A stretch of DNA of 64,000 nt from Acanthosoma haemorrhoidale (Eukaryota > Arthropoda > Insecta > Hemiptera > Acanthosomatidae). The position numbers and the translations under genes were made by a program. Location of the stretch: positions 104,399,139 to 104,463,138 of the forward strand of contig OV884011.1 of assembly GCA_930367205.1 (NCBI GenBank). The letters run 5' to 3'. The notes beneath the pieces are model-generated. The model was not told the DNA's origin. It searched no databases and saw only the letters and a list, made by a program, of their open reading frames with translations. Shown here piece by piece: positions 1-12,177 of the stretch; position 1 is the stretch's first letter; the number at the start of each line of letters is the position of its first letter.

Positions 1-791
1 TCGTTGAAAATGTATTTTCATATACATTCGATCCTTTTTGTTATCGTTAAACAGACAGACATACTTTAGACGATTCCCCTGTTCCTTTTTGAAAATGATG
101 TTATGGGCTTTAAGTTTCCCTAGGTCCTTTTGGTTGGGAGTTTATGCCATGAGATTGACTTCTACAGCTCTAGTAAACGTGCTCCTTTGAGCGGCCGATG
201 CCACCCGGAACACCGCCCATTGCCAAATTCGCCCCAAAATCCAGATATCGACGATAGGTCGCCAAGATCCCATCATACGGAGGTGTTACCTCAACAGAGT
301 CACTAGGTCAGCGGTGGCAGTTACGTTCTGTAAACAGAGCCGATCCTTTCCGATCTCAGCCGAGGGTCGCCGATCTGTTGGGGGATACCATAGCTATCTG
401 TCAGATCTTGGCCTCTGTCTCAGGTGTAGTGTTCTCGTCTACTCGACCGGGTGTCAACTCGTTTTTCTTGTCTGGTGAGTACGTCTTCTGTTAAATATAA
501 CGTCGTATGTTGCACATATGCGCTTTATGGAGTATTTATTCAGGGGATGTTAAGTATTACTACATTTAAGTAAACATAATGTTACAAGAGGTATCTCCGT
601 ATGAACTAATAAACAAATATCTATCGATTGTGTTGAGATGGTTGAACATGCCGTTCGTTGATATTGTTCGCAGTTAAAAATTAGTCCTGGCATGGCTCTG
701 CTTTCCTATTTGTACGGGGCAATACTTTTCCTTTTGTCCGTTTGTTCTCTGTTTTCCACGGCAGCTTATGTAAAAACTATCTTATTTTACC

Positions 792-839
<48 letters not shown>

Positions 840-1767
840 TCTTTAAAAAAAACCTGAAAAGCGCTGTGTGCATAATTGGCTAACATGCAGTGCCGGGAAC
901 CATGGGGAAAAATGAAGGGTTGTTTCTGAAGTCACATCTCCGAAGCTCAGAAGTTATAGATTTAATTCTGACTTTTTCTCTTGGTTAAGGTCACATAAAA
1001 GAGCGTAACGGGAAAAAAAAAAATTAAAAATATAAAATTAAAGTTTTGTGTGCTAACAATTCTTACAGAACCTTCTTATGGGAATTCTTGGTTTATTTAT
1101 ATTTCACAGGATACATGTTTTTCACAATAAAAACAATGTAGCTCGTAAAAATGAAACATGTGATTTTACCGATTCTACGATTAATGCCTATTTTGGCTTT
1201 TTACAATTTTCAAATTTTTAACCGAGTTCTCGGCTTGCAAATGATAGCTTATTCTAGTTCCTCCTTCATCATCAATTTCACTTTAAACTCCTAAACGCTT
1301 CTATTAGTCGATAAATAATAAATGTTAAAAGATATTTTAAGTGAGGGTGTATCATCTCGTTTTAAAATAATAGATTGATTTTAAGCACAATCTTGGCTAA
1401 TTGAACCGTAACGTGACGACGTATTTACATGGCTAGGCTTCACATTTGTCCTCTTGTATCTCTTCAACTTCTAGGTTCACTAGGTTTTGCAAAATATTTA
1501 ATTAATTAAGTGCATCGAACCAAAATATTAACTAACAATAAAATAGTATTTGACATATTTTAAAATACTTTCAATAATACGCCGACATAGATAATACCTT
1601 CAACCATTGTTCATATTAACCTATGTAAAACATGTTGTTTCAAGGATCAGAAGCTTTGCCATTTTTGTTTTTTATTAACTACAGTTTTTTTACACTAATC
1701 ATGAGCTACTTTATGTTTTTCACAAACATATAAATTAAATACAAAAATAAAGAATGAAGAAAAATAA

Positions 1768-1802
<35 letters not shown>

Positions 1803-1984
1803 AACATAAATAATATATAATCAATAATTTCTAATAAATAATGAATGGCTTCCAAAACATTATTTTTCAAGTATTTTTCTGTTACCGAATTTTTTTTTAT
1901 GAACAAAAAATTCATTACTTCCAAAAATGTCGTCTTTAATGGGTCCTTGACCGAGGGGGAAAAATAGAAATTTTAATTTTACAT
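1..1984. other. Unassigned AT-rich DNA with two (TA)n tracts
   Basis: No supported gene. Bases 180-480 are clearly richer in GC than the surroundings and contain a good-looking splice donor (CTG followed by GTGAGT near 476), but I see no acceptor or frame to support an exon. Pure TA microsatellites lie at about 797-836 and 1771-1798. The rest is AT-rich sequence with no recognised repeat. Confidence 0.5.
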
Positions 1985-2560
1985 ACCAATCCTTTCAATC
2001 AAAAGTCCTGAGAACAATAGTAAATGTCCCTTATTACGTCAGCAACAAAACCCTTCATAACGATCTTAATATACCTTACATTCTCGAACTCATCCCTTCC
2101 AAGTTCATTAAATTCCATAGTAATCTATATCCAACCACACTAATCCCCTAGCACAGTCATTGCACTGCACCACTCATTCCTATAATCCTCCTCGGAGACT
2201 GAAATGGCAGTGGCCTTGTTACCTGCTATAACTGCCTAACAGTGGCAGTCCTAGCAATGGCCAGTTTCTCTAATCATGTCCTGAGCGTATGTGGCTCTCG
2301 CGCTCTTCGTCAGCCTCCACTGGCTCGTATCCGGTGACGCGGCTGACGAAAGAGAGTAGGGGACTTCCCAAGACTCCGCTTCCTTTTTCGCATTTGTGGG
2401 TAGTGACAACCATGTGGATTTGGGAGGTCTCTGGGCTGTTTGTAAATACTGTATGAATGAGCGAGTGAATCAAAATTGCAAATATGCTATGAATAAAAAT
2501 ATTTATCACAATTACTTATTGCCCAAAGAGACAAGTTGTAATTTTATCATAAGAAAGTTG
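1985..2560 (+). mobile_element. LINE family A, 5'-truncated 3' end (plus strand)
   Basis: Truncated non-LTR retrotransposon. The first 200 bases translate to the C-terminal end of a Jockey-like reverse transcriptase, with the string IQSFQSKVLRTIVN followed by YYVSNKTLHNDLNIPY, and then frame breaks. The rest is a 3' UTR that recurs at 4.7, 17.5, 35.9 and 43.2 kb. It ends near the conserved block TTATCATAAGAAAG, where better copies have an AATAAA signal and an A-rich tail. Clade assignment rests on the conserved RT tail only. It is a dead 5'-truncated copy; short open frames in the UTR are not genes. Confidence 0.8.
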
Positions 2561-4700
2561 GTTTATTTATCAATTTTACATACCTTCGCAGATGTGGCTT
2601 GAGAAGACACCTTAGCATATCAGTAACATTTTTCAAGCTTATTTTAAACTTATCGTTATTGTATTTCAACCAACGGGTAATCAATTTATATCTGGAGGTG
2701 TGGAGTAAGTTTTTAGTACTCTGTAAAGATCATTTTAGGTTCATCATCGGATATCATATTGACCAACAGACGAACAGTTCAAATACGTTGGTTGCCCCGT
2801 ATCTGTTTGAAAGTATACGTCTGTCTAAATCCGTGACCATCTTTAAGATTATTTAATCACCGCCTTCAAGCCCGATCTATTCTTATTATAAATATATATC
2901 ATATCTATTGTTCATAGGTGACCAAGGCCAAGAACAACAAATAGAATATTCTATCTGGTTAAGGGCACGATACAGTCTAGAACATTGTTGTATGATTTAA
3001 CATTTTTTTCATAAATATCTTATTCGTTATTAGCTAATGCACATTTTTTTGTCTTAATCGAACTTTTTTTATTTATTACGATTTTTTTTTTTTATTAACG
3101 ACTACGAAACTGTCCAAGGACTAGCTGGATTAAATACAAATATAAACCTTACTCTTTTGAATCAAGTACTAGTTAATTAATGTAGTGTAGATTCGCACTG
3201 AAGTACATAGAGCTACACACTATAGTATATATAGAGTACTTGATGTATAAAGTCACACGTTCGTACCTATAATCCGCGGAATTAATAAACATACTAATCA
3301 CCTGAAGATGAAAAAAAAATCCATACTGTTGATGTGAAAATATTTTAAGATCTTTATTTCGCAGATTGTTTTTTTTGCGTTGTTATTTAATCGCCATCAT
3401 ATTCAAGCACCAGATGATGATATTCTAGAAATGATTGAAATAATCATGCAGGAATCCAACATTTTTCGATGTTAACCTGGATTAGAAACGTTAGAACATT
3501 AGAAAAACATTACACCCCATTTACACACAGATGTTAAATTGTTAAATATTAATTAGAACCAATTTTACACGATCTATTTTCCTAGAAACAGTATCCATGA
3601 CTGGATATTGATAATTTCTGTATTACATGAGTTATGAATGTAACACGAATATGTGAAAATATATATTCAGGTATAAATTGTATCAGAATATTTTGTTTGA
3701 TAATACATAAAAAATACACACGAGATACAGGGGCCATTTTGCAGGGAGTAAGATGTAGTAGGATGCTGCTAAATTGACTCCATTCGGCTTATGTCCTAGT
3801 CATAGTAACCGTTCCCAATGGCGACCTGACAGTTATTTTATTCCTGGTATGATTGCTATCGCTAATTTTTATTAATGTTTAATTTTATGTTACTTGTTCC
3901 TTTAGTTTATATAATTTCCAAATTCGTACAACTGCTATTGTAGAATCATGTCCGTTAGAGGCTAATAAGATGTGATATTGTGAGCCAATCTGGGAATAAA
4001 AATATATCAAATTAAAAGAAAAAATACTTAATTGTATGTTCATTCAAATATTACTAGTTTAGCCGAGGGGCAGTATTCTCGTTATTTATTCATCAAAGGT
4101 TAATATTTTTTTTACCTACTATAATTGCATCAATTATGAACTGAATTGTATTTTATGCAATAAATACAAAAGAATTAAATGGTGTAGAAAGTTAGCTTAA
4201 CTGTACGGAGAAAGATGGTTAAGGCGCGAGCCGGGGACTTTTGAATAATTATTAAACGATTCTGAAAAAATACTCGGTACTTTTGACATAAGGTATTTAA
4301 TTTTATTTCTTAAACTAAAACCCAAAAAAGGCAAAAATGGGCAAAAACCTATTAAAATCGATTTAATTAGTGAAGGGAGAAATTTCTGCTGAAGGTTCTT
4401 AAACATTATTTTCTGTAATAGATTTAAATTTATTTTTGCATTGCCGTCTTTGATGCTTCTTTAACTTTCGTGGCTAGAAATTTAAAGATCATCTGGCTCC
4501 CTTCGTTACTTGATAAATCTGAAATGTTTGAGAAACGAGGCCATTTTGTTAATTGTATTTTTACCAAAACATATACAGACGCGTAATCCAGTTTAAAAAA
4601 AAAATATATGTTTCTGAAAAAGAACTGCTTAACGGTAACTAAACGTGTCGTTTTTGGCCCCATAGCCATTATATTAAAAATATTTCAAATCAAATAACTA
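2561..4700. other. Unassigned AT-rich intergenic DNA
   Basis: No gene, RNA or recognised repeat. The open frames here are short, AT-biased and without recognisable motifs. Confidence 0.5.
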
Positions 4701-4704
4701 ACAA

Positions 4705-5043
4705 ATGAAAAATCTTTATTGTGATAAAATTACAATCTGCCTTATTAGGCAATAAGTAATTGTGATAAATGTTCTCATTCGTTCCATATTTACAATTCTC
4801 CATTCACACGTACATACTGTACTAAATATTACACAAACACTCCAGAGACCTCCCAAATTCACATCGTTGTCACCTCCCTCACATGCGAAAGAGAAAGCGG
4901 AGTGCTCCATCGGCCGCGTCACCGGATACGAGCCAGTTTGGGTGATCATGTGCGTGAGAGCCACAGACGCTCAGGACATGATTGGAGAAACTGGCCATTA
5001 CCAGGACTCCAACTGCCATGTATTTATAGCAGGTCACGAGTAA
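4705..5043 (-). mobile_element. LINE family A, 3' UTR fragment (minus strand)
   Basis: Matches the 3' UTR of the 36 kb and 2.2 kb copies in opposite orientation to the latter. Read on the minus strand it ends in a CAATAAAGATTTTTCATT-type polyadenylation signal with an A-rich end at the low coordinate. Shared blocks include the sequence around GCCACAGACGCTCAGGACATG and the GTAATTTTATCACAATAAAG end. An 82-93 aa open frame can be drawn through it on either strand, but it overlays a transposon UTR and is not a gene. No RT coding part is left in this copy. Confidence 0.8.
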
Positions 5044-8000
5044 TAACTAACAAAACATTTTTTTGATTATTTTGGAATTGGCTGTGGACTATTCATATTA
5101 ACAAACCGAGTTCTCAGTTTTTTTAATTTTAATTTGTGGATTACAACCTTAGTTTGTTATTACAATGATTAGCTTAACACTTTTTCATGACAGGAAATGT
5201 TATAAGATTTTGGGAGTAAACAACTACTTTCAGGATGGCTATATTTCCAAAACCGAAGATGTTTGAATAATAAAATTGAAAATAAGAATTTTCTTGAAAG
5301 ATAAGGGAGAGCATGATTTATTTACGTTTGCTCTGTTAATACAACAACCTATGGATTATGTTTGGTAGAGTTTGGATAAAAAAAACTTAATGTTGAATCC
5401 ATGTAAGCACACAGGGGAAGCCATGGGTAACAAACTAGTGACGTAAATTACATCCCATCATTAATTAAATGAAATGTAAATCACAATAACGTCAGTATTG
5501 GTAGTTGTTTATATGTTACACAATATTACTACTATTGTTACTATAGCATAAAGTCTTCTACTCAACTAGTTCAAAAATCTAATTATAATAGTCCATGAGT
5601 AGTCTACGCTTAATAGGTTCTTCATTCATTCCCATCCGAAAAGATTTGATAAAATTATTAGTAACAGGTTGTCGGAAACGTAATATTAAAAAAAACATAT
5701 CTCATCGGAATATATAAAAACATAAATAATTTGGACTTTTTTCAAATTTAAAGAAAAACAAATACAAAGAGGCCATCAGATTTAGATTTTTTTTCCATAA
5801 ATTAATAAAATTGTTAATAACTGCATAAAAACGTTACGTAATGCTTCCTTTTTTCCTTATTGACCGAAATCATGCAGTGGTGTGGCCATTCTCATACCAC
5901 TGAAAAGTGAACAAATCGCTCGAATTAATTTGGTATGACGATTTAAAGTATTTCCTATTTCCTCAAGTAAGTACACGTATTATTTTAGATGCTTGTTTCA
6001 AGTGTGAAGGATTTACTGGACATTACATTTAATAAATGTTAAACCTTTGAAAACATTAAAACGAAAAATGAAATGAGACAAATATCCCTCGTGCCAATAA
6101 AAATCGAATTAGAAAATAACAAAATAATGATGTTCATTTATGATTTCATCCTCAAGCTCTTCAGTAGTTGCGCATGGATTCAATTCAGATAACGAATGCA
6201 TAACATAATAATAAATGATATAATATTTAATGATGCCATGATATTATATGCAATCTTGATTATTATCGTTATGTAAAAAAAATGTTGATTAATAGTCTTA
6301 AACCTCTTAGTATTATTGCTATCAATCAAAATATTTCTTGTTACTTGATACGAATCAAACTTGTTTTAACAAATTTTTTTTATAATAAATTTAATTTATT
6401 TATGACGCTCATCTGCCCACACCCAGATATTGCCCATTCATTTTCTAGTTCATTTATTTAGTTTGGATTTATTTCAATAATTAAAACATATTTTATAATC
6501 CGTGTAGTAAAATTTTAGTAAAAATGAAACAAAATTATTGGTCACAACACAAGAAAAAATAGTGAGTCATTTGATCATTGAATGCACTAGTCTGATAAGT
6601 ACTTTTCTAAATTCAACCTTTAGTAATTTATAGTTATTTCCAGTTTGAAAGTGATAGTGCATGACTGTATGATTCTTTATTATGACAATTACGCACAAGA
6701 CCTATTACGCTTGCTCAGCCCTCTTAAATCATAAGTGCTTTCTCTCTAAACACCCCCCCTCTCTCTTTCACTTGAAAATTATAGAGCCACTATTTATCAT
6801 CAGTAACGATTTCTGCCAGTCTCTGATAGTTTTTCTTGTATGTAGGTAGCCAGTAATTTAAAATATATTTACGAAAAATAATTTTGAGATTTCCAACCTT
6901 AACACTATCCCTCACCCACTAATTGCCAGTATAGCAACCTGCTTCAGTTTTAATGTCACCCTTTTATTCAAGATCCAAACCTTTTGGATCTGTTTAGAAC
7001 AAATCAGAGGCCATGAAAATATTATATAATATAATATGAAAATATTTTTTATCTTTGCGCCTAGCCCTCCTAACCTCAATTCCTCCTTCCAGCCGCCGTG
7101 TATTCCCGGCAACTCCCCCCCTGTAAAATCGCTTAACAGATAAAGACGGAGGAAATTCCCCCCTAAAAAAAATTTCCTCAACGGTTCCTTGATAGTTCGT
7201 ACTTTCTCCTGACCCGATAAGCCAGTTGGGGAGCCTCGCTTGTCCCCATGCACCATGTCCCTTCTGTGTCGTGGAGGTCATCTTCACTCATGTTATTTGT
7301 TTCTCGAGGTCGTTATTGCCAGTGGCTGCATGTTTGTACTCAGGCTGCTTCGTTCCATTTCAAGGCAGGAATGGCATTAGTTCGATTCCCACCAAGAAGA
7401 CAAATTATTTTTTGGTCCATTAGAAATCCTAACGTTAATTAGTAAAACTACTGCATCCGTTGTCCATTACCGACTAAAATTGTTAACATTATATAAGATC
7501 TGAATTGTTATTTATGAAGTATATAGTAACTTAATACAGTACTTAAAAAGTAAAGAAACTATATCGAGAAGTAGTCGTGGAAAGTTTGTTTAAAACTTAG
7601 TATGAAAAAATTACTCAGTTTGATCAAAAATACTTCATTTTGATTGTTTACCTAACTTGGTCACAAAGAATCGACATGTTAACAAACTGCAGAAATTTGA
7701 AGGGGGAAACCTATTAAAACTGGCTCAGACTACATAAATCCAAGATTTATATTGTTAGTGCGTTAAAGTCTCTAATGTGGCCTCAGTTTAGTTTTTATGT
7801 TGCTGTGAATTGAGAAACTTTATAAATTAGAGGTCTGGATGGTTAGTTTTCAAAGTTTCTTTAGTGTTTCAAAATATTTTCATCCTCGTCGACATTTGTT
7901 CTGGTCTTTGAGTCCCGAGTTAGACCTTGAGACATGACATTTTACGTACTAGTTTCATTTAATTACGCGATGACATGAAAAATAATGCAAACTCCAAGAA

Positions 8001-10107
8001 ATATGATCAAGATCTTTTGATTAGTTAATAATAAAAATATAAGTATTTTTATATCCCATGATTATGGGTAAATAAGTATTTAATTAAATAATAAATTCAA
8101 ATTAAATATTCCAAGTTTCTGTTTAATGATACCAAAAGATTTGTTGAGACTTTAGGAGACAATAATCACAAAAAGGCATTAAAACTGCCATTCAAATTCC
8201 AACTTGCAACAAATACCTATAATAAAAAAATAATTGTCAGTAATTACCAGTCTTCCGTGAGTCGTAGAGAGATCTTTATTTGGTACCAGAGAATGGCAGA
8301 CGTAGTCTGTCAAAAACATTAACAGTAAATAAAGACAAGTATTTAAGAGGCGTCAAAAATTCACCAGCCATTGAAACATAAATTAATTAATCAAATATAT
8401 GGTAATACAATCAAAACTTTTTCCCGACATATTAAGTAGAGTGTCAAATTTCAGATCTTGACAATCTTGACAAATCCAACTATTTCAAAGCCTTATCGGA
8501 ACCCTTAATTGTTTGTTACATCGCATAAGAATTTAATTATTGCATTTTATCCTACATACTCAGCAATGTGTTTCATATTTCGGATCTATTAACTATTAAA
8601 TGGTTTTTATGGCTGCTATCGTGGTACATATTATATAGATTGATGAACGACTTATTTATTACACTACTCCCACAATTGCTTTCACCTTGTACGTTTATGA
8701 TCATCAATAAACTAACAAATGATAAAAAGAAACAAAAATAATCTAAATGCATAAATAAGTGCGGTTAAAAAAGCTTATAACTTTTCTGAATGACAGTTGT
8801 CAAGTTGACTTTTAGTCACTACTTTATAAACTATGTTTCTAAAAAGGATCGTAATCTAAATAATGTATATAATAAATACGACAAATTTGAATTACTTTGA
8901 ATTATTGAAATTTTCCATGTCTAATAGTCTAATTTCCACTCATTGTGACAACTAAAAATCCCCGGGAAAACCTAATTATACGACGACAGTATGAAATTCC
9001 CAGACCTAGTAGTCTAAATTGCTTTCGGTCTCTAAGTGGTACCCACAGCCGGCCGCAATCACCGCTTTGTCATTTAGTACAATTTTCCTCGCTTCAGTTC
9101 CTCATTGACCAGTCAGGAAATCCACCGGTTTTATTCTTTGTTCGACCGATGATACTGTTGTTGCGTTGAATCATCTTGTCTACCTACTTGGTGTTGATAA
9201 GTTATGCCAATCAACTTTACTTCGCTTTATGAGCAGGTTCCTGCTTCGGTGCAAGACTCCCCCCCTGTTAGTGTATTAGATTAGATATTTTACGTTTAGC
9301 TACAATATTTAGTGAATAATAAGGTGATTAATTTAAGATACAAGTTGATGAGCTTTGTTGTGTTAATGCTTATTATACTTTTTTTATACTTATCATAAAT
9401 CAAAATTTATTGGTAAAAGCAGCCTATGCCAATGGGATTTCCTTAATGATGCTATAAGTATGTATTCTTCTAATTAATTATACAAATATCTCAACCTTTT
9501 ATTAGTATAATCAACATTAACGTTCCTCCAATGATAATGTGTACCTTAACAAATATAAAGAAAAAAACATATGAGGTAATTAACTCTCCCTCCATCAAGT
9601 TCAATCACGACAATTACCGTTACTATATATAAGAATATATATATAAAGTTAAAGCCAGAGGCATGACTATGTCGAATACGATCATGGGATGTAAGCAACA
9701 CATCTATGATTGTATTATCATTAACAATAAAGCAGTCTTTTAATGGAGTCAGAGTGTGTCGTTGCATTTCCCTCTTTCCTTATTCTGTTTTATCAATCTT
9801 AACCGCGGGCGATTAACTTATATATTACATATAACGGAATAAGAATGTTATGAAACAATATCTAGAAGGGGACCGGGTTTGGCCTGAAAATACTTATTAA
9901 TTTTTAATTTAATTTAATAGGTTATTGGAATTGTTACTTTAAAAAATTTATTTTTTGAAATATATTTGAATTTATTATTGTGTTATCTTCCGTATGAGAT
10001 CTTTGAGTAGCTATGGAGAAAAAATGTCGACTTATAATCTTATCTACGTTCTGAGGAGTGTCTTAAGAAAGTTACAAAAGGGTTGAATGTCATAGAGTGG
10101 GTTTTAA
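5044..10107. other. Unassigned AT-rich DNA, no supported gene
   Basis: Mostly AT-rich single-copy-looking sequence. Two GC-richer islands (7060-7300 and 8940-9260) carry open frames of 65-114 codons on both strands with no recognisable domain. A B-box-like string GTTCGATTCC occurs near 7378, but no convincing A box or acceptor stem accompanies it. I see no exons with paired splice sites that hold up. Confidence 0.45.
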
Positions 10108-10236
10108 GTTAACGTTCGTCGGCTTTAAGACTCGAAGAAAAAGGAAAGGGTAATAGAACAGATACGCATGGAAGTTAGTACAATACTGTTTATTCTGAGT
10201 TCAAAATGCTGTATCTATACATTCGGGATGTTTACA
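10108..10236 (-). repeat. 3' LTR of the gag-only element
   Basis: Short LTR copy paired with 11586-11715. The two differ by scattered substitutions and small indels, so the insertion is old. Confidence 0.7.
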
Positions 10237-10299
10237 ACTCGCACATCTTGTCTCGTACTGTATTGCATCTTAGGGTGCGGTCGCCCCTCTGCTGCCACC

Positions 10300-11583
10300 C
10301 TCCTCAGGCTTCCACGCGCCACTCCATTCTACGTGACGTACTCTTCTGTCGCTCCTGCTCTCTGCTCCTGTCGCAACCCAGCTCTTCACCTTCTGTTACT
10401 GACATTCCCGATGACTCGTCGGCTGACGATCCTTTCTCTCTAAGTGCCATCTTCCGCCTTTCCGCATCTCCTGGGTGTTGACCTCCATTGGTTCTGCCCT
10501 TTGGTAATCTCTCCTCCGGTGTATGTATGGACATTGCCTCGAAATGTGTCCTTCTTCGACTCGAAGAATTTTGTATTGTGGTACTGTGCCGCCAAATGAC
10601 CTGTCTTCCCGCACCCGTGTCATTTTCTTTCTTCCCTGCGAAGTCCATAGCTGGGTTTCGCCCAACTGGGCCTCCTTTCACCTGTTGCGCCCCGTCCTTA
10701 CCGGTAGTCGATATTTCTTGCTTCCTCCAACCTGCTGTAAAGGTCCTTGTTCTTCTATACGCAACCCGACTCCAGTCATTATCATCTTCCTGCATCTTCG
10801 ATTCCTCCTCCCTGGTGCTAGTGTCTATGATCGCTTGTGCACATTCGAGAAACGAGCGCTCGTTAGGAAACCCTTACTTTCTCCCTGTCTCTTTTGCTAG
10901 CTGCACTTTCAGTATGGTGGACAGAAATCCCTTCCTACCTTCTACCTCTTCAACGCTGATAGTCTCTCTCATCATTTCTGTTATTTGCTTGTAGCGAACT
11001 ACAAAGCCTGCCACACACTGGCCTCTGCTCTGCCTCGAGGACCTTGTTTCCCTAACATTTGGAAGATATCTTCTTCCCGGGTCTACCGCCCTCCTCCATA
11101 TGCTTTCTTTAATGTCGTCCTCACCATTTTCCACGGGGTTTCATCATCTGATTGGATCTATCTGATTGAGGATACTCCTCTTGACTCGACATGTCAAGGC
11201 AGGTCTCAATGACTCCGCGTCCATGGAATTCTGATCTGGAATGTAATCTACTGGAGTAGATTTTCGTCCGCTTTTGCCACGATTAGTGCCGTGAGGTGGT
11301 CTCCTTCCTTCAAGAAATGGTTCGGCTCTCCCAACTCACCGGAGAATCTTTCCAGTTCCGAAATCGCCTTCCTCAAATCTTGTGTGTTCATCGCCTTCAC
11401 CCTCATCAAGGCAAGTGCGTTAGCTTGAGCTTCCGGTAAAAGACCCAATCTTCTCCTTGTTACATACACCGCCTTCTGACATTCCTTTGCTTCAGCCCAC
11501 TGATTAAATAAGACAAAAACGAAATTCCGACAATCGTCACTTTTCAGCACTCTACCTGCTCCACGACTCCCGGGTTTCGGCAT
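10300..11583 (-). pseudogene. gag pseudogene (Ty3/gypsy-type), frameshifted
   Basis: Gag in at least three broken frames. The N-terminal piece (11583 down to 11248) contains LERFSGELGEPNHFLK, matching LEKFSGELGELNHFIK in the gag at 56.0 kb. The middle piece (11134 to 10874) contains the TILKVQLA motif also found in that gag. The C-terminal piece (10795 to 10304) has two zinc-knuckle remnants in different frames: CGKTGHLAAQ and EGHISRQCP. Capsid plus nucleocapsid order is normal for gag. The apparent ATG at 11583 lies inside the primer-binding-site block and arises from TGG changed to TGA, so it is probably not an original start. Pol is absent. Confidence 0.75.
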
Positions 11584-11585
11584 CA

Positions 11586-11715
11586 GTTAACGTTCGTCGG
11601 TTTTAGGACTCGAAGAAAAAGGAAAAGGGTAATATAACAGATACGCATGGAAGTTAGTACAATACTGTCTATTCAGAATTCTTAATTCGGTATCTATACA
11701 TTCGGGATGTTTACA
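11586..11715 (-). repeat. 5' LTR of the gag-only element
   Basis: Partner of 10108-10236; on the minus strand it precedes the PBS-like block and gag. Confidence 0.7.
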
Positions 11716-11953
11716 TCCCGAAGTTTAGGGATTAAGGCTGGCCACTGCCGGTGCCCGGACCATAACCTATATATATATATATATATATGTAAAGAAAATG
11801 TATTTCTTTAATTTGAATTAGCACGCCGCACCAACGTAGATAATGCAGGCGTTGAAGAGAATGATACTAGCGTTATCAGCAGGGAGGTTACGTGAGTGTT
11901 AGGCAAGCAGTGAAAGCAAGCTAAACTTAATATTTGACTTTATTATTTGTTAT

Positions 11954-11960
11954 TATAAAA
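11954..11960 (+). promoter_or_regulatory. TATA box in the LTR
   Basis: TATAAAA, 36 bases upstream of 11990. That is slightly further than the usual 28-34, but it is the best TATA match in the LTR. It would drive the genomic transcript of the element. Confidence 0.6.
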
Positions 11961-11989
11961 CAAACCGAATCGACAGGAGAATAAACATT

Positions 11990-12000
11990 GAATGTCGTTT
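11990..12000 (+). promoter_or_regulatory. Predicted transcript 5' end, complementary to the primer site
   Basis: GAATGTCGTTT. Its exact reverse complement, AAACGACATTC, lies at 12131-12141 directly after the LTR. In Tf1-type elements the first 11 bases of the RNA fold back on the primer site and are cleaved to prime reverse transcription. The start site here is inferred, not shown. Confidence 0.6.
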
Positions 12001-12130
12001 CTTTGTTTTACAGGTATGACTTTATATTTTATTTGTAAACCCGTAAAGTAATTAACAATTAAAGGAAAATAAACTTTGTTTTACAGAGCAACACAACCTT
12101 GTTTTTCTGTCGTCCCTAAGAACCATTATA

Positions 12131-12141
12131 AAACGACATTC
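12131..12141 (+). promoter_or_regulatory. Candidate self-priming primer binding site
   Basis: AAACGACATTC at the expected primer-site position. It does not begin TGG as tRNA-primed sites do, and is an exact 11-base complement of LTR bases 11990-12000. A 5-bp inverted repeat (AAACG at 12131-12135, CGTTT at 12143-12147) could form a small hairpin over it. Confidence 0.65.
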
Positions 12142-12177
12142 CCGTTTAAATTACAAGGGTTATAAGAAAATTATAAA

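Larger units (their letters stand above)
10108..11715 (-). mobile_element. Gag-only LTR retrotransposon remnant
   Basis: Two about 130-bp direct repeats (10108-10236 and 11586-11715, roughly 90% alike by eye) flank 1.35 kb that codes on the minus strand. Read on minus, each repeat begins TGTAAACATCCCGAATG and ends CGTTAAC, as an LTR should. Directly after the 5' LTR is TGATGCCGAAACCCGGGA, a primer-binding-site-like block closely matching TGGTGCCGAAATCCGGGA at 55727. The interior holds only decayed gag; no protease, RT, RNase H or integrase motif is visible. No target duplication or polypurine tract could be identified. It is non-autonomous and related to the 55.5-58.35 kb element. Confidence 0.75.
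11788..12130 (+). repeat. 5' LTR (343 bp)
   Basis: Begins TGTAAAGAAAATG and is repeated identically at 16380-16722. The right boundary is set where the primer-like block begins; sequence identity alone supports 12128-12130. It contains a TATA box (11954-11960), a probable transcription start near 11990 and an AATAAA at 12068-12073, giving a plausible U3-R-U5 order. Confidence 0.93.

Noticed and set aside
4762..5043. 93-codon open frame as a gene
   Set aside because: It lies entirely within a LINE-A 3' UTR fragment and is antisense to the element.
7320..7400. tRNA or tRNA-derived SINE suggested by GTTCGATTCC near 7378
   Set aside because: The upstream A-box match is poor, no acceptor stem can be drawn, and no second copy is seen.
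11760..11790. TATA target duplication as proof of insertion
   Set aside because: Both flanks are part of a TA microsatellite, so a TATA match is expected by chance; identical LTRs are the real evidence.
12001..12085. Intron in the LTR (TTTTACAG followed by GTATGA, and a second TTTTACAG)
   Set aside because: Splice-like strings occur, but gag and pol are intact without splicing and no donor-acceptor pair gives a sensible product.
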